Shown here: in pieces, positions 10,459 to 20,980 of the stretch
How the letters are laid out: the number at the start of each line of letters is the position of its first letter
How positions within the stretch are numbered: position 1 is the first letter of the stretch
Source: Diadophis punctatus similis
Lineage: Eukaryota > Chordata > Lepidosauria > Squamata > Dipsadidae
Assembly: GCA_023053685.1 (NCBI GenBank)
Contig: JALIGW010000010.1
Coordinates: 10,925,919-10,989,918, forward strand
Direction of reading: 5' to 3'
DNA length: 64,000 bases
Translations under genes and position numbers: made by a program
The notes under the pieces: model-generated
The model's input: the letters and a program-made list of their open reading frames with translations, nothing else
Databases searched by the model: none
What the model was told of the DNA's origin: nothing

Positions 10459-13378
10459 TTACGGCTTTGCGGAAGGCCAGAAGAGTGGGGATAGTCCAGA
10501 TCTCTGGTGGGAGTTGATTCCAGAGAGATGGGGCTCCCACAGAGAAGGTCTCCCCCGTGGTCCCACCAACTGGCATTGTTTGGCTGATGGGACCTGGAGG
10601 AGACCAACTCTGTGGGACCTAACTGATCGAAGGGAGGTGTGTGGTAGGATGCGGTCCTGAAGGTAACCCGGCCCTGAGCCATGTAGGGCTTTAAAGGTCA
10701 AAACCAACACCTTAAATTGCGTCTGGAGACTAATGGGCAACCAATGCAGCTGGCGGAGAATAGGTGTTACGTGGGTGTATCTCGGAACACCCACCACAGC
10801 TCGCGCAGCTGCATTTTGCACCAATTGTAGTCTAAGAATGCTCTTTAAGGGTAGCCCCATGTAGAGTGCGTTACAGTAGTCCAGCCGTGAGGTGATAAGG
10901 GCATGAGTGACTGTGAGTAAAGCCTCCCTCTCCAAGTAGGGTGGCAATTGGTGCATGAGACGGACCTGTGCAAAGGTCCCCCTAGCCACAGCTGAAAGAT
11001 GTTGCTCCAATTTTAGCTGTGGATCTAGGAGAACACCCAAATTGCAAACCCGTTCCCAGGGAGTCAATTTTTCTCCCCCGAGAACCAAGGAGGGAAAGTC
11101 AACATAATCCCTGGGGGGCAATATCCATAGCCACTCAGTCTTGTCGGGATTGAGCTTGAGCCTATTCATTCCCATCCAGACCCTAACATCGTCCAGGCAA
11201 TGGCACATTACATCAACTGCTTCCCTGAACTGAGACGGGGTGGAGATGTACAACTGGGTATCATCAGCATATTGCTGATACCTCACCCCGTGTCGTCGGA
11301 TGATCTAACCCAGCGGTTTCATGTAAATGTTAAACAGGATAGGCGAGAGGACCAAGCCCTGAGGCACCCCACAAATCAGGGGCCTAGGGGATGACCTCTG
11401 TCCTCCTGTCAACATCGACTGCGTCCTATCGGAGAGATAGGAGGAGAACAACCATAAAATGGTGCCTCCCACTCTCATCTCTCCGAGTCGACGCAGAAGG
11501 ATACCATGGTCAATGGTATCGAAAGCCGCTGAGAGGTCAAGTAACACCAGGATGGAGGAATGACCTCCATCCTGGGCTCACCAGAGATCATCCATCAGGG
11601 TGACCAAAGGAGTTTCCATGCTGTAGCTGCACCTGAAACCCGATTGGAAGGGATCTAGATAATCAGTGTCCTCTAATAACCATAGGAGTTGGAGCGACAC
11701 CACTTTCTCAACAACATTACCCACAAAGGGAAGGTTGGAGACAGGACGGAAGTTCTTTAAATCCGCTGGGTCCAGGGAAGGCTTCTTGAGGATGGGCCTC
11801 ACCACCGCAGCTTTTAAGGACTGTGGGATGGATCCCTCTCTCAAAGATGCGATCACAACAGCCTGGAGCCAGCTGCGTGACACCTCCCTGCTGGCGGAAA
11901 CCAGCCAGGAGGGGCACGGGTCCAGTAAACAGGTGGAGGCACACATCGCTCCTATGGCCTTGTCAACATCATCAGGAGTGATAGGCTCAAATTCATCCCA
12001 TACAACAGGACAAAGACTCGCCCCTGTCGTCTCGGCTTGCCCTGTCCAAACGGAGTCCAAGTCTGTCCGAATCTGAGTGACTTTATCCGGCAGAAACTGA
12101 GCAAATTCCTCAGCTCTGCCCTGTAAGGGTTCTTCAACTTCCCTCTTAGCAAGAAGGGAGCGAGTCACCCTAAACAGGGTGGCTGGGCAAGAATCGGCGG
12201 ATGCAATAAGAGCGGAAAAATGCACACATTTTGTCACCCGTATCGCCACTAAGTAAGACTTAATAAAAGTTCTTAATAGTGTCCGGTCAGATTCAGCTTT
12301 ACTGGATCTCCATCGTCACTCTAGGCGTCTCTTTTGGCGCTTCATCTCCCGGAGCTCCTCGGTAAACCAAGGAGCTCTCCTGGATCCGCTGCCACAGAGA
12401 GGCCGCAAAGGCGCAATTCAATCTAAAGCCCCCACTGCCGCCCGGTTCCAGGCAGCCACTAGTGACTCAGATGAATTGTGTACCAGGGATTCAGGTATTT
12501 CCCCAAGCTCCCTCTGGAATCCTTCGGATTCCATTAGGTGTCTGGGGCGGAACCACTTAATCAGTTCCGCCTCCTTGCGGTGGAGGAGTGGTGCCATGAA
12601 ATCCAACCTCAGAAGGAAATGATCTGACCACGACAAGGGTGCTGTGACTAAACCCTTCAGCCTCAGATCATCTCTCCACTGCTCTGAGAGAAACACAAGG
12701 TCAAGCGTGTGACCTCCCTCATGAGTCGGACCCTGAACTACTTGGGTCAGGTCCATGGTTGTCATGGAAGCAATGAAATCCTGGACTGCCTCCGAGGTTT
12801 CGCCGGACGATGGCAGGTTGAAGTCCCCCAACACCATCAACCTGGGGAACTCAATCGCCAGCCCCGCTATCGCTTCGAGCAGAACAGGCAGGGCCTTTGC
12901 AACGCAGCTAGGAGGCAGGTACGTTAGCAAAAGGCCCACCTGAACCCCTAAGTCCAACTTCAGAAGGAGCATCTCACACCTAACAATCTCCGGGGCAGGG
13001 CTCCTATGAGGACATAGATTCTGGTGAGCTATAATAGCCACTCCTCCACCCTTTCCCTGGGGTCGCGGCTGATGCTGAACTGAGAACCCATCCGGGCACA
13101 TCTCGGAAAGGGGAACCCCCCCTCCTGGCCCAGCCAGGTCTCAGTAATGCATGCCAGGTCCGCCCCCTCTTCCAGGATTAGATCCCGTACAAGGGGGGGC
13201 CTTGTTAGTAATCGGCCTGGCATTCAACAGCAGCAGCTTGAGCCCAGGATCCTGACATCCCTGGTTACCAGGTACTCGGGCTGAGCTAGATGGAACCAAA
13301 CCGGAGGGGCCAGAACAAGGAATCGCTTGAAGACAGCGAGTTCTCATTCCCCAAGAGCGGCCTACCCCTCTGCTCTGC
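10459..13378 (-). pseudogene. L2-type ORF2 (endonuclease-reverse transcriptase), broken
   Basis: Minus-strand blocks in order from 5': EN start with LLLNARPITNKAPP and ITETWLGQEGG (13029-13380); EN middle to SWSDHFLLRLDF (12418-13101); RT entry with VVRPILKKPSLDPADLKNFRPVS (11578-12249); FDTIDHGIL and GVPQGLVLSPILFN (11305-11547); YADDTQLY and the post-palm region to [17 protein letters not shown] and LHWLP (10459-11286). The blocks lie in different frames, so several frameshifts and stops break it. The enzyme would nick target DNA and prime reverse transcription there. Catalytic YADD and SDH are still readable. Confidence 0.85.
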
Positions 13379-13782
13379 ATTGGAAATAAAATGGAGGCTG
13401 ATTGGAAAGAAAGTTGGTTTATTGATGAAGCAGAACCTCCAGAAGCATGTGGTTCTGGGACAGCTGACCAAATGGCTGTATGGGTGGATGGATCTTTATA
13501 GTTTCTGTAACTTTGAAATTTGGGATTTGTGCAATATGGGCTTTGTGTTCTGAAAGGGTATTGGATAATTCTTATTGTGGCTGATGACTTTGTCCTGTGT
13601 TAGATTTTTGGGTGAGGTGCTGCTTACTCTAATCCTATCACTCTGCTTTTGTTAGCTGTTGAAATTGCTGTAAGGGGTTTAGAAATATCCTGTCTTGAAT
13701 GGACTTTTGCTGACAGTATTTATTTTTGCTTATGAATGGAGCCGTCTGGATAGTTGGCTTCATCTTTCAATAAGCTCGTTAT
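13379..13782 (-). mobile_element. ERV2 3' LTR, distal part
   Basis: Continues the minus-strand LTR that starts at 16769; the two parts are separated by a 2.76-kb L1-like insertion bounded by AGCTCGTTAT. On the minus strand it ends with an AATAAACC signal close to a terminus reading CCAATGCA. It abuts the truncated L2 at 13378, so the outer boundary and its target duplication are not certain. Confidence 0.45.
13773..13782. repeat. Target-site duplication of L1-like element (left)
   Basis: AGCTCGTTAT, identical to 16544-16553. The duplication is short (10 bp) but sits at the edge of a poly(T)-like stretch as expected for a minus-strand retroposon. Confidence 0.6.
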
Positions 13783-15004
13783 TTCATTTTTTCCCCATTT
13801 TTTTTATTTTTTCCTCCACCACTTTTACAATTTAATAGACATATACCTTAAAATGTTACAATAAAAAACACAATTTTACATTTATAATCCATCATTCAAA
13901 AGTCAATATCTTATACAAACGCTTACATCATCGATCATCAGTCTGTTCTACTTTTATTTCCTATTGCACTCCCCTCTCTCTATCTCCATCATCTCCTACT
14001 TTCTTACTCCTTCACTCCTCCTTTACTCTCTCTACTCCTTCTCTTCCTCCCCTTCTACTTCCTCTTACACTCTCTTTGCCTTCCCCTGAGTACTTTTTTG
14101 AGCTAAATCCTCTTATATTTGACAGGCTGATGACACAATCTCAAAATTAGACTCATCATATCTCTTCTTAAGAAATTTTTTTCCCTTATTATTATTATTG
14201 TTATATCATTTCTTTATATATAATACTTTATTCTAGGTATATGCTGCTAACTTCATTTTACGTCCAAAAAAGAAAAAAGAAAAAAAATCTGGGATATTCA
14301 CCAATTAATTTTTAAGTTCACCTTCCAAATTTTCCACTATTAATTTAATTTCCAAGATAATTACTTTTTCTCCTGTTTCTTAATTTTTGGCCATATTGCT
14401 TCTTCTAATTTTTTGTCTCTTTATTCATCGTTTATGTTTTTTATCCTTATTGTATCATGAAAACTAAATGCCCAATTATACATTCCAATTTCTTATGTTA
14501 ATCATCAAAATTCTTCCTAGGTTATTTGTATTCTATTGGCTGTTTAACTCTTAAAATAAGAAAAAAGTTTTTTTTAAAAAAAATAACATTTAAACAAATC
14601 TCATATGTAAAAAAAGAAAAAAATAATAATAATACATCATCATAATATACCTTTTCACATACTGATCATCAGAATTCTTTCTGAATTATTCAATTAAGTA
14701 TTCAACTCCTAAGATAGTACATTTTTCCCTTTTAAAATTTCATTTAACCCAAATTCATATATGTAAAAAAAGGAAAATACACAATTATGATATATCTTTT
14801 AAGCTTTAATATTCCTGTTTATCATTCATACCTCATATTAATTAACATTGTTTTATCTAGAATGTCAAATCTTTTAATTCATTAATCAATATTAATCTAT
14901 ATAAAAAGAACATAGAAAAAAATTTCTTAACTCTTAATGAAATAATAATACTAAATAAAAAGAAGAGAAAAAAGAAAAAACATTTCCATAATATTTCAAT
15001 GCCA

Positions 15005-15345
15005 TCATCCATTTCCTTTCTCAATTCTTTCATTTTTGTATATATATTTCCTCCACCCCATCTCCTTGACTTCTTGTCTCTCTCTTTTTTTAATTTTATG
15101 CCAATAGGTTCTCTTTCCCCACGCTCTTTCCCTTCCTCTTAAGTTTATTTTCTGTGTGTATCTAATTTTCTCCGGTCTTTTTCCCATTTTATGTATCTCA
15201 AAATCCTTATCATCAATCTGGATATAATTATTTTTAATATCTTTATCTCTATTATCACTATTATCTTTATCTTTGATATCACTGTTAAACCCAGTGGAAT
15301 CTTTATCATTAACATAATGATTAATCAGCGTTACATTTTCAATAT
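15005..15345 (-). pseudogene. Decayed low-complexity ORF of the L1-like element
   Basis: On the minus strand a single frame stays open for about 110 codons, only the last 60 of which start with Met. An acidic/Asn-rich part with DKDNSDNRDKD leads into a basic part with GKRPEKIRYTQK and ends at a stop at 15005. Staying open through such AT-rich DNA suggests former coding sequence. I do not recognise the protein; an N-terminal ORF1 spacer is one possibility. Confidence 0.35.
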
Positions 15346-15407
15346 TATTTCCCTTTTCATCATCATTTTTAAATTTTCAATCTTCTTTTCTTCTTCTATT
15401 ATGTTGT

Positions 15408-15491
15408 CTATTTTTTTTTCATTTGTCTTCTAAAATCTTCAAAAAGATCCTTCAAAAACCCAGCCAATTCTTCATAGTCAATTTTCTCCAT
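15408..15491 (-). pseudogene. Short upstream ORF of the L1-like element, 27 codons
   Basis: Minus-strand ATG at 15491 gives a charged helical peptide beginning MEKIDYEELAGFL and ending in Lys residues before a TAG. It lies just upstream of the Asn/Lys-rich frame and may be the N-terminus of the same broken ORF. Too short to name. Confidence 0.3.
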
Positions 15492-16543
15492 GTCTTTATA
15501 ATTTCCGTTCTCAGTTCTTAAATCCCAAATTTAAAAAAAGTTCAATTTTTAGTCCAAACTCAGTCTTTAATCCAAGTTCATTCAAAGATGCCACCAGTTC
15601 TCAATAATCATTGTCTCATCATTCAGCTGCTAACAATATGTTCCACAGCCTATATAGTAATTAAAGAAACCAAATCCTTCTGTTCATTATTGTTCACATC
15701 TGTTCATACTCCTTATCCAGACCAAAGAAAACATTTTCTTTCAGTCAGCAACAAAATATAGTTTATTTAAATTCTCTCAACTTTCTCTCAGCTTTCAAAA
15801 AGAGGTTTGTTTGTTCTTTCTTCATTCAAGGTCAGGACAGCTGTCCAAACATCCATGAAGGTATTCTACCATAACAATAATTTTTACAACCACCAGATGG
15901 CATTCTCCAGTTAAATTCTCCTCTTTACATTTCCTGTTTTGGTTTTTCCGTTTTTAATCAAATTCCATTTACAAATTATTTCTTCCAAATTTATTTTCCA
16001 AGTACTTGTTCACCTTTATTAAATATTCAAGGCATAAATCCAAATCTTTAAAAGTTGGGCTTTAGTTATAAGTCCCGTTAATTTTGTTAAACTATTGTAT
16101 CCACCTATTTATCAGCTGCTCCTTAACTTCCGGTCCTTCTGTTTCCTTTTGAATTATTAAAGTATTTCTTTTAGCATTTCTTCTGGCACTGTGACTCACC
16201 AGCCTCCACCTTCTGCGACTTCTCCAGCACTTCGCTTTACTTTTCTTTCCCAGATGACTCCAATCACCGTTTCAAATCCTTGTAGATGTAACCGCCACGG
16301 CTAAGGACGACATTTTGGAATGGTCGTCTTTGTACGCCGCCGGTCGAGGAGACAAAGCCGGCTCCCTGGGGGGTTTGCAGCTCCCCAGTCTGCCGACAGG
16401 CGCTCCTCTTCTTCCCCACCCCACCTGGGTGGTTCTGACCCGGTCCTGACCGGACCGGGTCCCCAGGCAGCGCAGATTCGGGGCTTTCCCACAGGACACG
16501 GGGAAAGCTCCGTACTGCTGTGGCACTGGCCACACCTTCTTCC

Positions 16544-16769
16544 AGCTCGTTATCTCCTTAAGTGTCTGCATCTGCAGTTAGCTTCTTGTTACAATGTTTT
16601 CTTTAGATGTCTGGCTGGAATGTGGAATGGGTTTAAGGCAGTTTTTTATTAGCATCTTGATCTTTTGGCTTTTCTGAGGCTTTTCCTTATGGCTAATATT
16701 TCTAAGGCTTCTCCTTATGGTTAATATTCTATTTGGGATAACAGGGGTAGGGGTTGATTTCTTCTTACA
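16544..16769 (-). mobile_element. ERV2 3' LTR, proximal part (U3)
   Basis: On the minus strand the LTR starts TGTAAGAAGAAATCAACCCC at 16769, directly after a polypurine tract. A 24-25 bp segment (CTTATGGCTAATATT and a variant) occurs twice in tandem at about 16676-16700 and 16705-16728, as retroviral enhancer repeats often do. The first 85 bp resemble 33790-33870, which may be the start of the upstream LTR. Confidence 0.5.
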
Positions 16770-16781
16770 GTCCCCCATTTT
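16770..16781 (-). promoter_or_regulatory. ERV2 polypurine tract
   Basis: Minus strand AAAATGGGGGAC immediately before the LTR start TGTAAG. In retroviruses this tract primes plus-strand DNA synthesis. Confidence 0.55.
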
Positions 16782-16799
16782 GTGCTACTTCAAATATTT

Positions 16800-16994
16800 T
16801 CTGAAATATTTGTATTTTGCACAACTTATGCACCAAAAACAAATTCCTTGTGTGTTCAATCACACTTGGCCAATAAAGAATTCTATTCTATTCTATTCTA
16901 TTCTATTCTATTCTATTCTATTCTATTCTATTCTATTCTATTCTATTCTATTCTATTCTATTCTATTCTATTCTATTCTATTCTATTCTATTCT
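16800..16994 (+). mobile_element. LINE 3' tail with (ATTCT)n microsatellite
   Basis: A short non-coding segment ending ACACTTGGCCAATAAAGAA runs directly into (ATTCT)n at 16879-16994. The layout is that of a heavily 5'-truncated LINE whose 3' repeat expanded. The end sequence differs from the CR1-L3 ends at 41.0 and 42.2 kb although the pentamer is the same. It separates the ERV2 Env tail from the ERV2 polypurine tract. Confidence 0.7.
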
Positions 16995-17067
16995 TAGGTC
17001 CTGTCTGAGTAGACTTGGTATTTGTCATCTTTTTGGCTCATCATTTAGGGATATTTGGCTGGCATTC

Positions 17068-17480
17068 TTACTTGGGTGTCTGTTGAGATGGGAAGTGATG
17101 TTGCAGGCTACTGGGGCAAGGGAAAATATACCAGTGGAGGCAGCAGAGAAGTATTCCCATGATGGTTATGACAGTGGCCCCCAAAAGGAGAACTTTCAAC
17201 CCATGAAGGTCTAGCAGCCAGGATAAAAGTTCTGGAAAGAAATTTACAGTATCCAATTTTCCTGTGCCAATTCTTTTTAGATATTTGATGTCACTTTCTG
17301 TGAGCTTTCCATCAGGTTTGAAACAAGCACATGTCCCAAAATTATTTGCAGCCATGATTGTGCCTTAGTAGATAATCAAAGACTGCCCATTTCCAAGGAT
17401 TGCTTCCTGAACCTGCCTTAGCTCTTAATTTAGTGCATCCAGGGTTTGTGAGGCCAAATTGAGGGTAGTCATGTACAATC
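17068..17480 (-). pseudogene. ERV2 Env transmembrane subunit relic
   Basis: Minus-strand frame with a heptad-like segment (ASQTLDALN, ELRQVQEAIL), a disulfide-loop-like segment with FGTCACF, and then a membrane anchor (VLLLGATVITIMGILLCC) near the C-terminus at 17068. This is the order of domains in the retroviral transmembrane subunit, which drives membrane fusion. Two stops lie upstream of the ATG at 17355. It is followed by a polypurine tract and LTR in the same orientation. The retrovirus class is not certain. Confidence 0.6.
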
Positions 17481-18085
17481 CAGGCTATTAATATTTTTGA
17501 AATTGTGCACAATGAGCCCTGGGACTAATGAGACACCAGTGCAACATATTCAGCCTTACTGGGCAACTGGGCAGCATCATTTGTGAGTCACAATCAGGGC
17601 TTGGGGTTTGGAAATCTCTTTTCTGCTACCTCTTCAGTGAGGGAATTGCCTGAGGGGGCATGCCCCTCCCTCCATGAAATTGGCAGGGAATTATGACTTC
17701 TTGGGCCTTAGTGCCATAGAGCAAGAACAAGCCCAGGGGAAGCTTTATGTGGAGTTAGATGAAAGAGATAGCCTCAGTGTGGTTTTGAATGGTGTGTGGG
17801 TGTGCAATTACTCCTACAACACAGGTAGTACAAACATGTGCCAACCACTCCCAAATGCCATCTCTCCACAAATCCATTTAACTGATTACAACATAAATGA
17901 GGCAAGAAAGAACACCTTACAGTGAGTTTCCATCCTCCCCCCATAGTCTTTCCATCTGTCTTCTGAGACTTTGAAGAGAGTCTTAAGTCTCCACTTGTCC
18001 ATCTCAGGGTCCTCTCTTTCATGTCTGCTGGGTGGCGTTAGGCTTGGGTTGGTGGTAAGGCCAGTCAGTCAGGCTTGGGAAGGTC
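17481..18085 (-). pseudogene. ERV2 upstream Env region, decayed
   Basis: Minus-strand sequence between the Env transmembrane relic and the Gypsy1 insertion site. Short frames of 60-80 codons, some rich in Cys, are visible but cannot be joined reliably. By position it should be Env surface sequence. The same DNA resumes at 33519 on the other side of Gypsy1. Confidence 0.35.
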
Positions 18086-18090
18086 TGTTG
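18086..18090. repeat. Gypsy1 target-site duplication (left)
   Basis: TGTTG, matching 33514-33518 directly outside the other LTR. Confidence 0.85.
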
Positions 18091-18308
18091 TGTTATGTCC
18101 CTACATTTGCATCTTAGCTCGGAAGTTCCCAATCTGGTCCAGCTTATTGTCACCACCAGGATGCTCCTGATTGGCCCTGGTCCAAGCCAGAGCTATCCTA
18201 TCTAAATCCCAGCTGCACTGGAGTCTTGGCTGTTGTTTCCCACCACGACCTAATAAAGAGCTGAAGCCACTCACTCGCCTCCTGCCTCTTCAGTATGAGA
18301 ACTTAACA
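18091..18308 (+). repeat. Gypsy1 5' LTR
   Basis: TGTTATGTCC to GAACTTAACA. Contains a TATA-like TATCTAAAT (TATTTAAAC in the 3' copy) and the poly(A) signal AATAAA in CCTAATAAAGAGC. Confidence 0.93.
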
Positions 18309-18309
18309 T

Positions 18310-18327
18310 TGGCGACGAAGGTGGGAT
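18310..18327 (+). promoter_or_regulatory. Gypsy1 primer-binding site
   Basis: TGGCGACGAAGGTGGGAT starts one base after the LTR. Its reverse complement ends in CGCCA, as expected for pairing with a tRNA 3' CCA end. I could not name the tRNA. Confidence 0.7.
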
Positions 18328-18435
18328 ACTGAAGAGTTGCAAGCAAAGAAACTCAGCCGGCCGGAAGGACACCTCCAACCACGAGGCGCCAAATTCAAAT
18401 CGGAATAAAGGAACATTTAAGGAATCAGCGCCGCC

Positions 18436-19210
18436 ATGTCGTCCGTCCACCCACCGATGCCATTCGACCTAAAGAGAGAATTGTGGGACAACTACTTAAG
18501 AAGATTCTGCTGTTTCCTGGGCGCAAGCGAAATGAACAACAAATCAGACAGCATTAAACGAGTAATATTCCTGAGCCATTGTGGGCCAGAGGATTTTGAG
18601 ATGGCTGCGAGCCTGATGGAGCCAGAAGAAGTCAAGGCTGCTACATGGCCAAAACTACAAGAGGTCTTAAAAAATCACTACAACCCTGCACCCTTGAAGG
18701 TAGTGAGCCAACACAAGTTTGGAGAAAGAATGCAGAAAGAGCACAAAAGCATAAATGAATACATCGCGGCTTTAAGAAAGGCATTGGTGCACTGCAAATT
18801 CAGCAATCTGGACGAGGCGCTGCTATACCAACTGATCCGAGGAACACGGGACCTGAGTCTACAAAAAAGACTCCTACCCAAGGGGGATGATCTGACCCTG
18901 CAAACTGCCTTAGCAGATGCCAGGGCAGCAGAAACATCCAATGATGGGGCAGAAATGCTGCGCCAGAAGGGCACATCAGCCCCAGCAAAACATGCATTCA
19001 AGGTAAACGAGGTACAATCCAAGAGCCCAGACAAGCTTTCAGATGAGGAAAGTGGAAATGTTTTCCGTATTGATCAGCACTGGGGGGGGGCAGAAATTAA
19101 CCTCTTGCCCCAGTTGTGCCAAAATGCACCCCCAGGCATCCTGCCATTTTCGTGAGGCCAATTGCAGATGATGCGGAAGATTTGGCCACATCGCAAGGGT
19201 CTGCAAGGCA
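18436..19210 (+). pseudogene. Gypsy1 gag (capsid and zinc knuckle)
   Basis: ATG at 18436 in the good context GCCGCCATGT starts a 239-codon frame. Its middle part (KSINEYIAALRKALVHC) is typical of retrotransposon capsid. A run of Gs near 19081-19090 shifts the frame; the continuation reads CXXC-GRFG-H-IARV-C, a CCHC nucleocapsid knuckle, with a TGA inside the first CXXC. Gag would assemble the virus-like particle. The copy is therefore broken by one frameshift and one stop. Confidence 0.85.
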
Positions 19211-19408
19211 CCTCGTTTTCCTGCCTCCCGTTTCCCTAACAGGGGTACCGGCAAAAATTTCTACCAGAGTGAGCCGCAGCGTGAAGGCGAACCGAGATGA
19301 GATGAGAGGGGTCCACACAGGCGAAGCGGTAATTATGCCCCACATCAAGAGATAAACTATATAAGAGTTAACCAAATTAGTGAGCGGGACAATTCAAAAA
19401 TTACCATT

Positions 19409-19864
19409 GTGGTTCTTGTAGAAGGTTCCCATTGTGACATGCAAATCTACATGGGGTCCTCCATAACCATAATGTCATGGGAAAATGCGAAGAAAGCCAT
19501 CCCAAGCCTAACCCAGGGGCAGCTGCGAAATCAACCAGTCCAGATTTCAGATTGCCAAGGAAATCGAATCCCAGTTTTGGGAATCAAAGATGTGATGGTG
19601 AGGTACGAGGACCAGGAAGCAAGTTTGAAGCTGACCGTCGCCCGCGACCACATCCTCAGTCTGTTGGGACTCGACTGGTTCCGAGCGCCCGACATGGAAG
19701 TGACCAGAAAGGCGAAGGTGATCAACGCAATGCTGACTGCGGATGGGAGCTGCGGAGATCTGCTACAGGAGTTCCAGGAGAATTTTGACCAACGGTTGGG
19801 CAAGTATGTGGGCACCCCAATTTCCTTTAACCTAGACCCAAGGGTAGCACCAATAAGGCTATAA
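19409..19864 (+). pseudogene. Gypsy1 aspartic protease and linker
   Basis: 151-codon frame. The expected D-T/S-G catalytic triad is at residues 15-17 but reads Y-M-G, followed by SSITIMS, so the catalytic aspartate is lost. The second conserved segment (LSLLGLDWF) is present. The C-terminal part leads towards RT. The protease would cut Gag-Pol. An inactive relic. Confidence 0.75.
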
Positions 19865-19871
19865 CCGTGCA

Positions 19872-20980
19872 GAATCTCCTTTGCATTAAGGCCAAAGATA
19901 GACAAAGAGCTAGACAAGTTAATCAGTCAGGGGATCCTAGAACCGGTGGATCACGCTAAGTGGGAAACCCCAATAGTGCCAATATTAAAAAATGATGGCT
20001 CTATTCGCATCTGCGGGGACTATTAATGTACAGTTAATAAGGCTCTCCAGCAGAGCGCATATCCGGTGCCAGTAGTTCAGCACCTATTGCACACGTTAGA
20101 CCCGGGCGCCATTTTCGCAAAGTTAGATCTCGTGCAGGCGTACCAGCAACTGCCTGTGGATCACGAGACCGCAGAAGCACAAACCATCGTCATGCACCGT
20201 GGGGCATTTAAATGTAATAGGTTGCAGTTCGGTGTCAGCGTAGCCCCAGGAATTTTTCAAAGCATAATGGAAAGAGTGCTAAACAAGGTACCTGGTGTCG
20301 TCCCATACTTTGAAGACATATTAATAGCAGCAAAAAACACAACACAATTAAGAGAAAGACTCAGAGAAGTACTGATGAGATTCCGAGACGCTGGGTTAAA
20401 ACTAAAAGCTAGCAAGTGCCAGATAGGGGTTCTGGAAGTGGAATTTTTAGGATACCGGATAGATGGATCAGGATTGCACCCCACCAAGGATAAACTTAGG
20501 GCCATTAGGGAAGCCCTAGTGCCCACCAACAGGACTCAACTTCAAGCGATTTTAGGGTTGTTGAACTTTTACAGCATATTCCTGCAAAATAAAGCTACCG
20601 TTGCGGAGCCGCTGCATAAACTGCTTTCTAAACAAACGGCCTGGTTTTGGGGGCCGGCACAAAACAGGGCGTTTCAGGCTGTAAAAGACCTGCTGTCTGA
20701 CAAGAGTTTTTTAATGCAATTTAGTGACACATTGTCAGTTGTATTGGTTTGCGATGCATCACCTTTTGGGGTGGGGGCTGTATTGAGCCATTGGCTCACA
20801 AATGGCCGTGAGGTTCATGTTGCTTATTTCTCATGGACTCTGTCAAACGCAGAAAGGAACTATGGCCAGATTGACAGAGAAGCGCTTGCCACTGTAGCGG
20901 ATGTTAAGCGGTTTCATGAATATTTGGGAGACATTTTGAACTGGTCACTGATCATCAACCCTTATTGGGCCTCCTGGTGA
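19872..20980 (+). pseudogene. Gypsy1 reverse transcriptase and RNase H
   Basis: RT begins with [19 protein letters not shown], reads ICGDY and then a stop (TAA at 20025), and continues as a 304-codon frame with AKLDLVQAYQQLP, LQFGVSVAPGIFQ and the catalytic box as YFEDIL instead of Y-x-DD, so one catalytic Asp is Glu. LGYRIDGSGLHP and LGLLNFYSIF follow. RNase H starts at VCDASPFGVGAVLS. Order and lengths are normal for Gypsy pol. The box substitution and the stop make it inactive. Confidence 0.88.

Larger units (their letters stand above)
7664..13378 (-). mobile_element. L2-type LINE copy 1, split by an ORF1-only L1
   Basis: A minus-strand L2-type LINE occupies 10284-13378, and its microsatellite tail, (AATTT)n on the plus strand, is at 7664-7681. 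The ORF1-only L1 at 7695-10269 inserted between tail and 3' UTR, producing the duplication AATTAAAAGTTCTT. The 3' UTR carries the typical GGCGGCC motif near 10290. The 5' end is truncated near 13378 against an ERV LTR. Confidence 0.85.
13783..16543 (-). mobile_element. Non-autonomous L1-like element without ORF2
   Basis: 2.76 kb flanked by AGCTCGTTAT. In minus orientation it begins with a GC- and CpG-rich 5' region (about 16260-16543) and passes into a decayed Asn/Asp/Lys-rich coding region near 15.0-15.5 kb. It ends with a long AT-rich part containing a purine-rich tract near 14.0 kb and a poor A-rich terminus. No reverse transcriptase or endonuclease frame is visible. It could be another ORF1-only L1 family or a deleted L1; the 5' region is not obviously the one in copies A and B. 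Confidence 0.5.

Noticed and set aside
18310..18327. Naming the tRNA that primes Gypsy1
   Set aside because: The PBS form is clear but I cannot compare it to a tRNA set without a search, so no tRNA is assigned.
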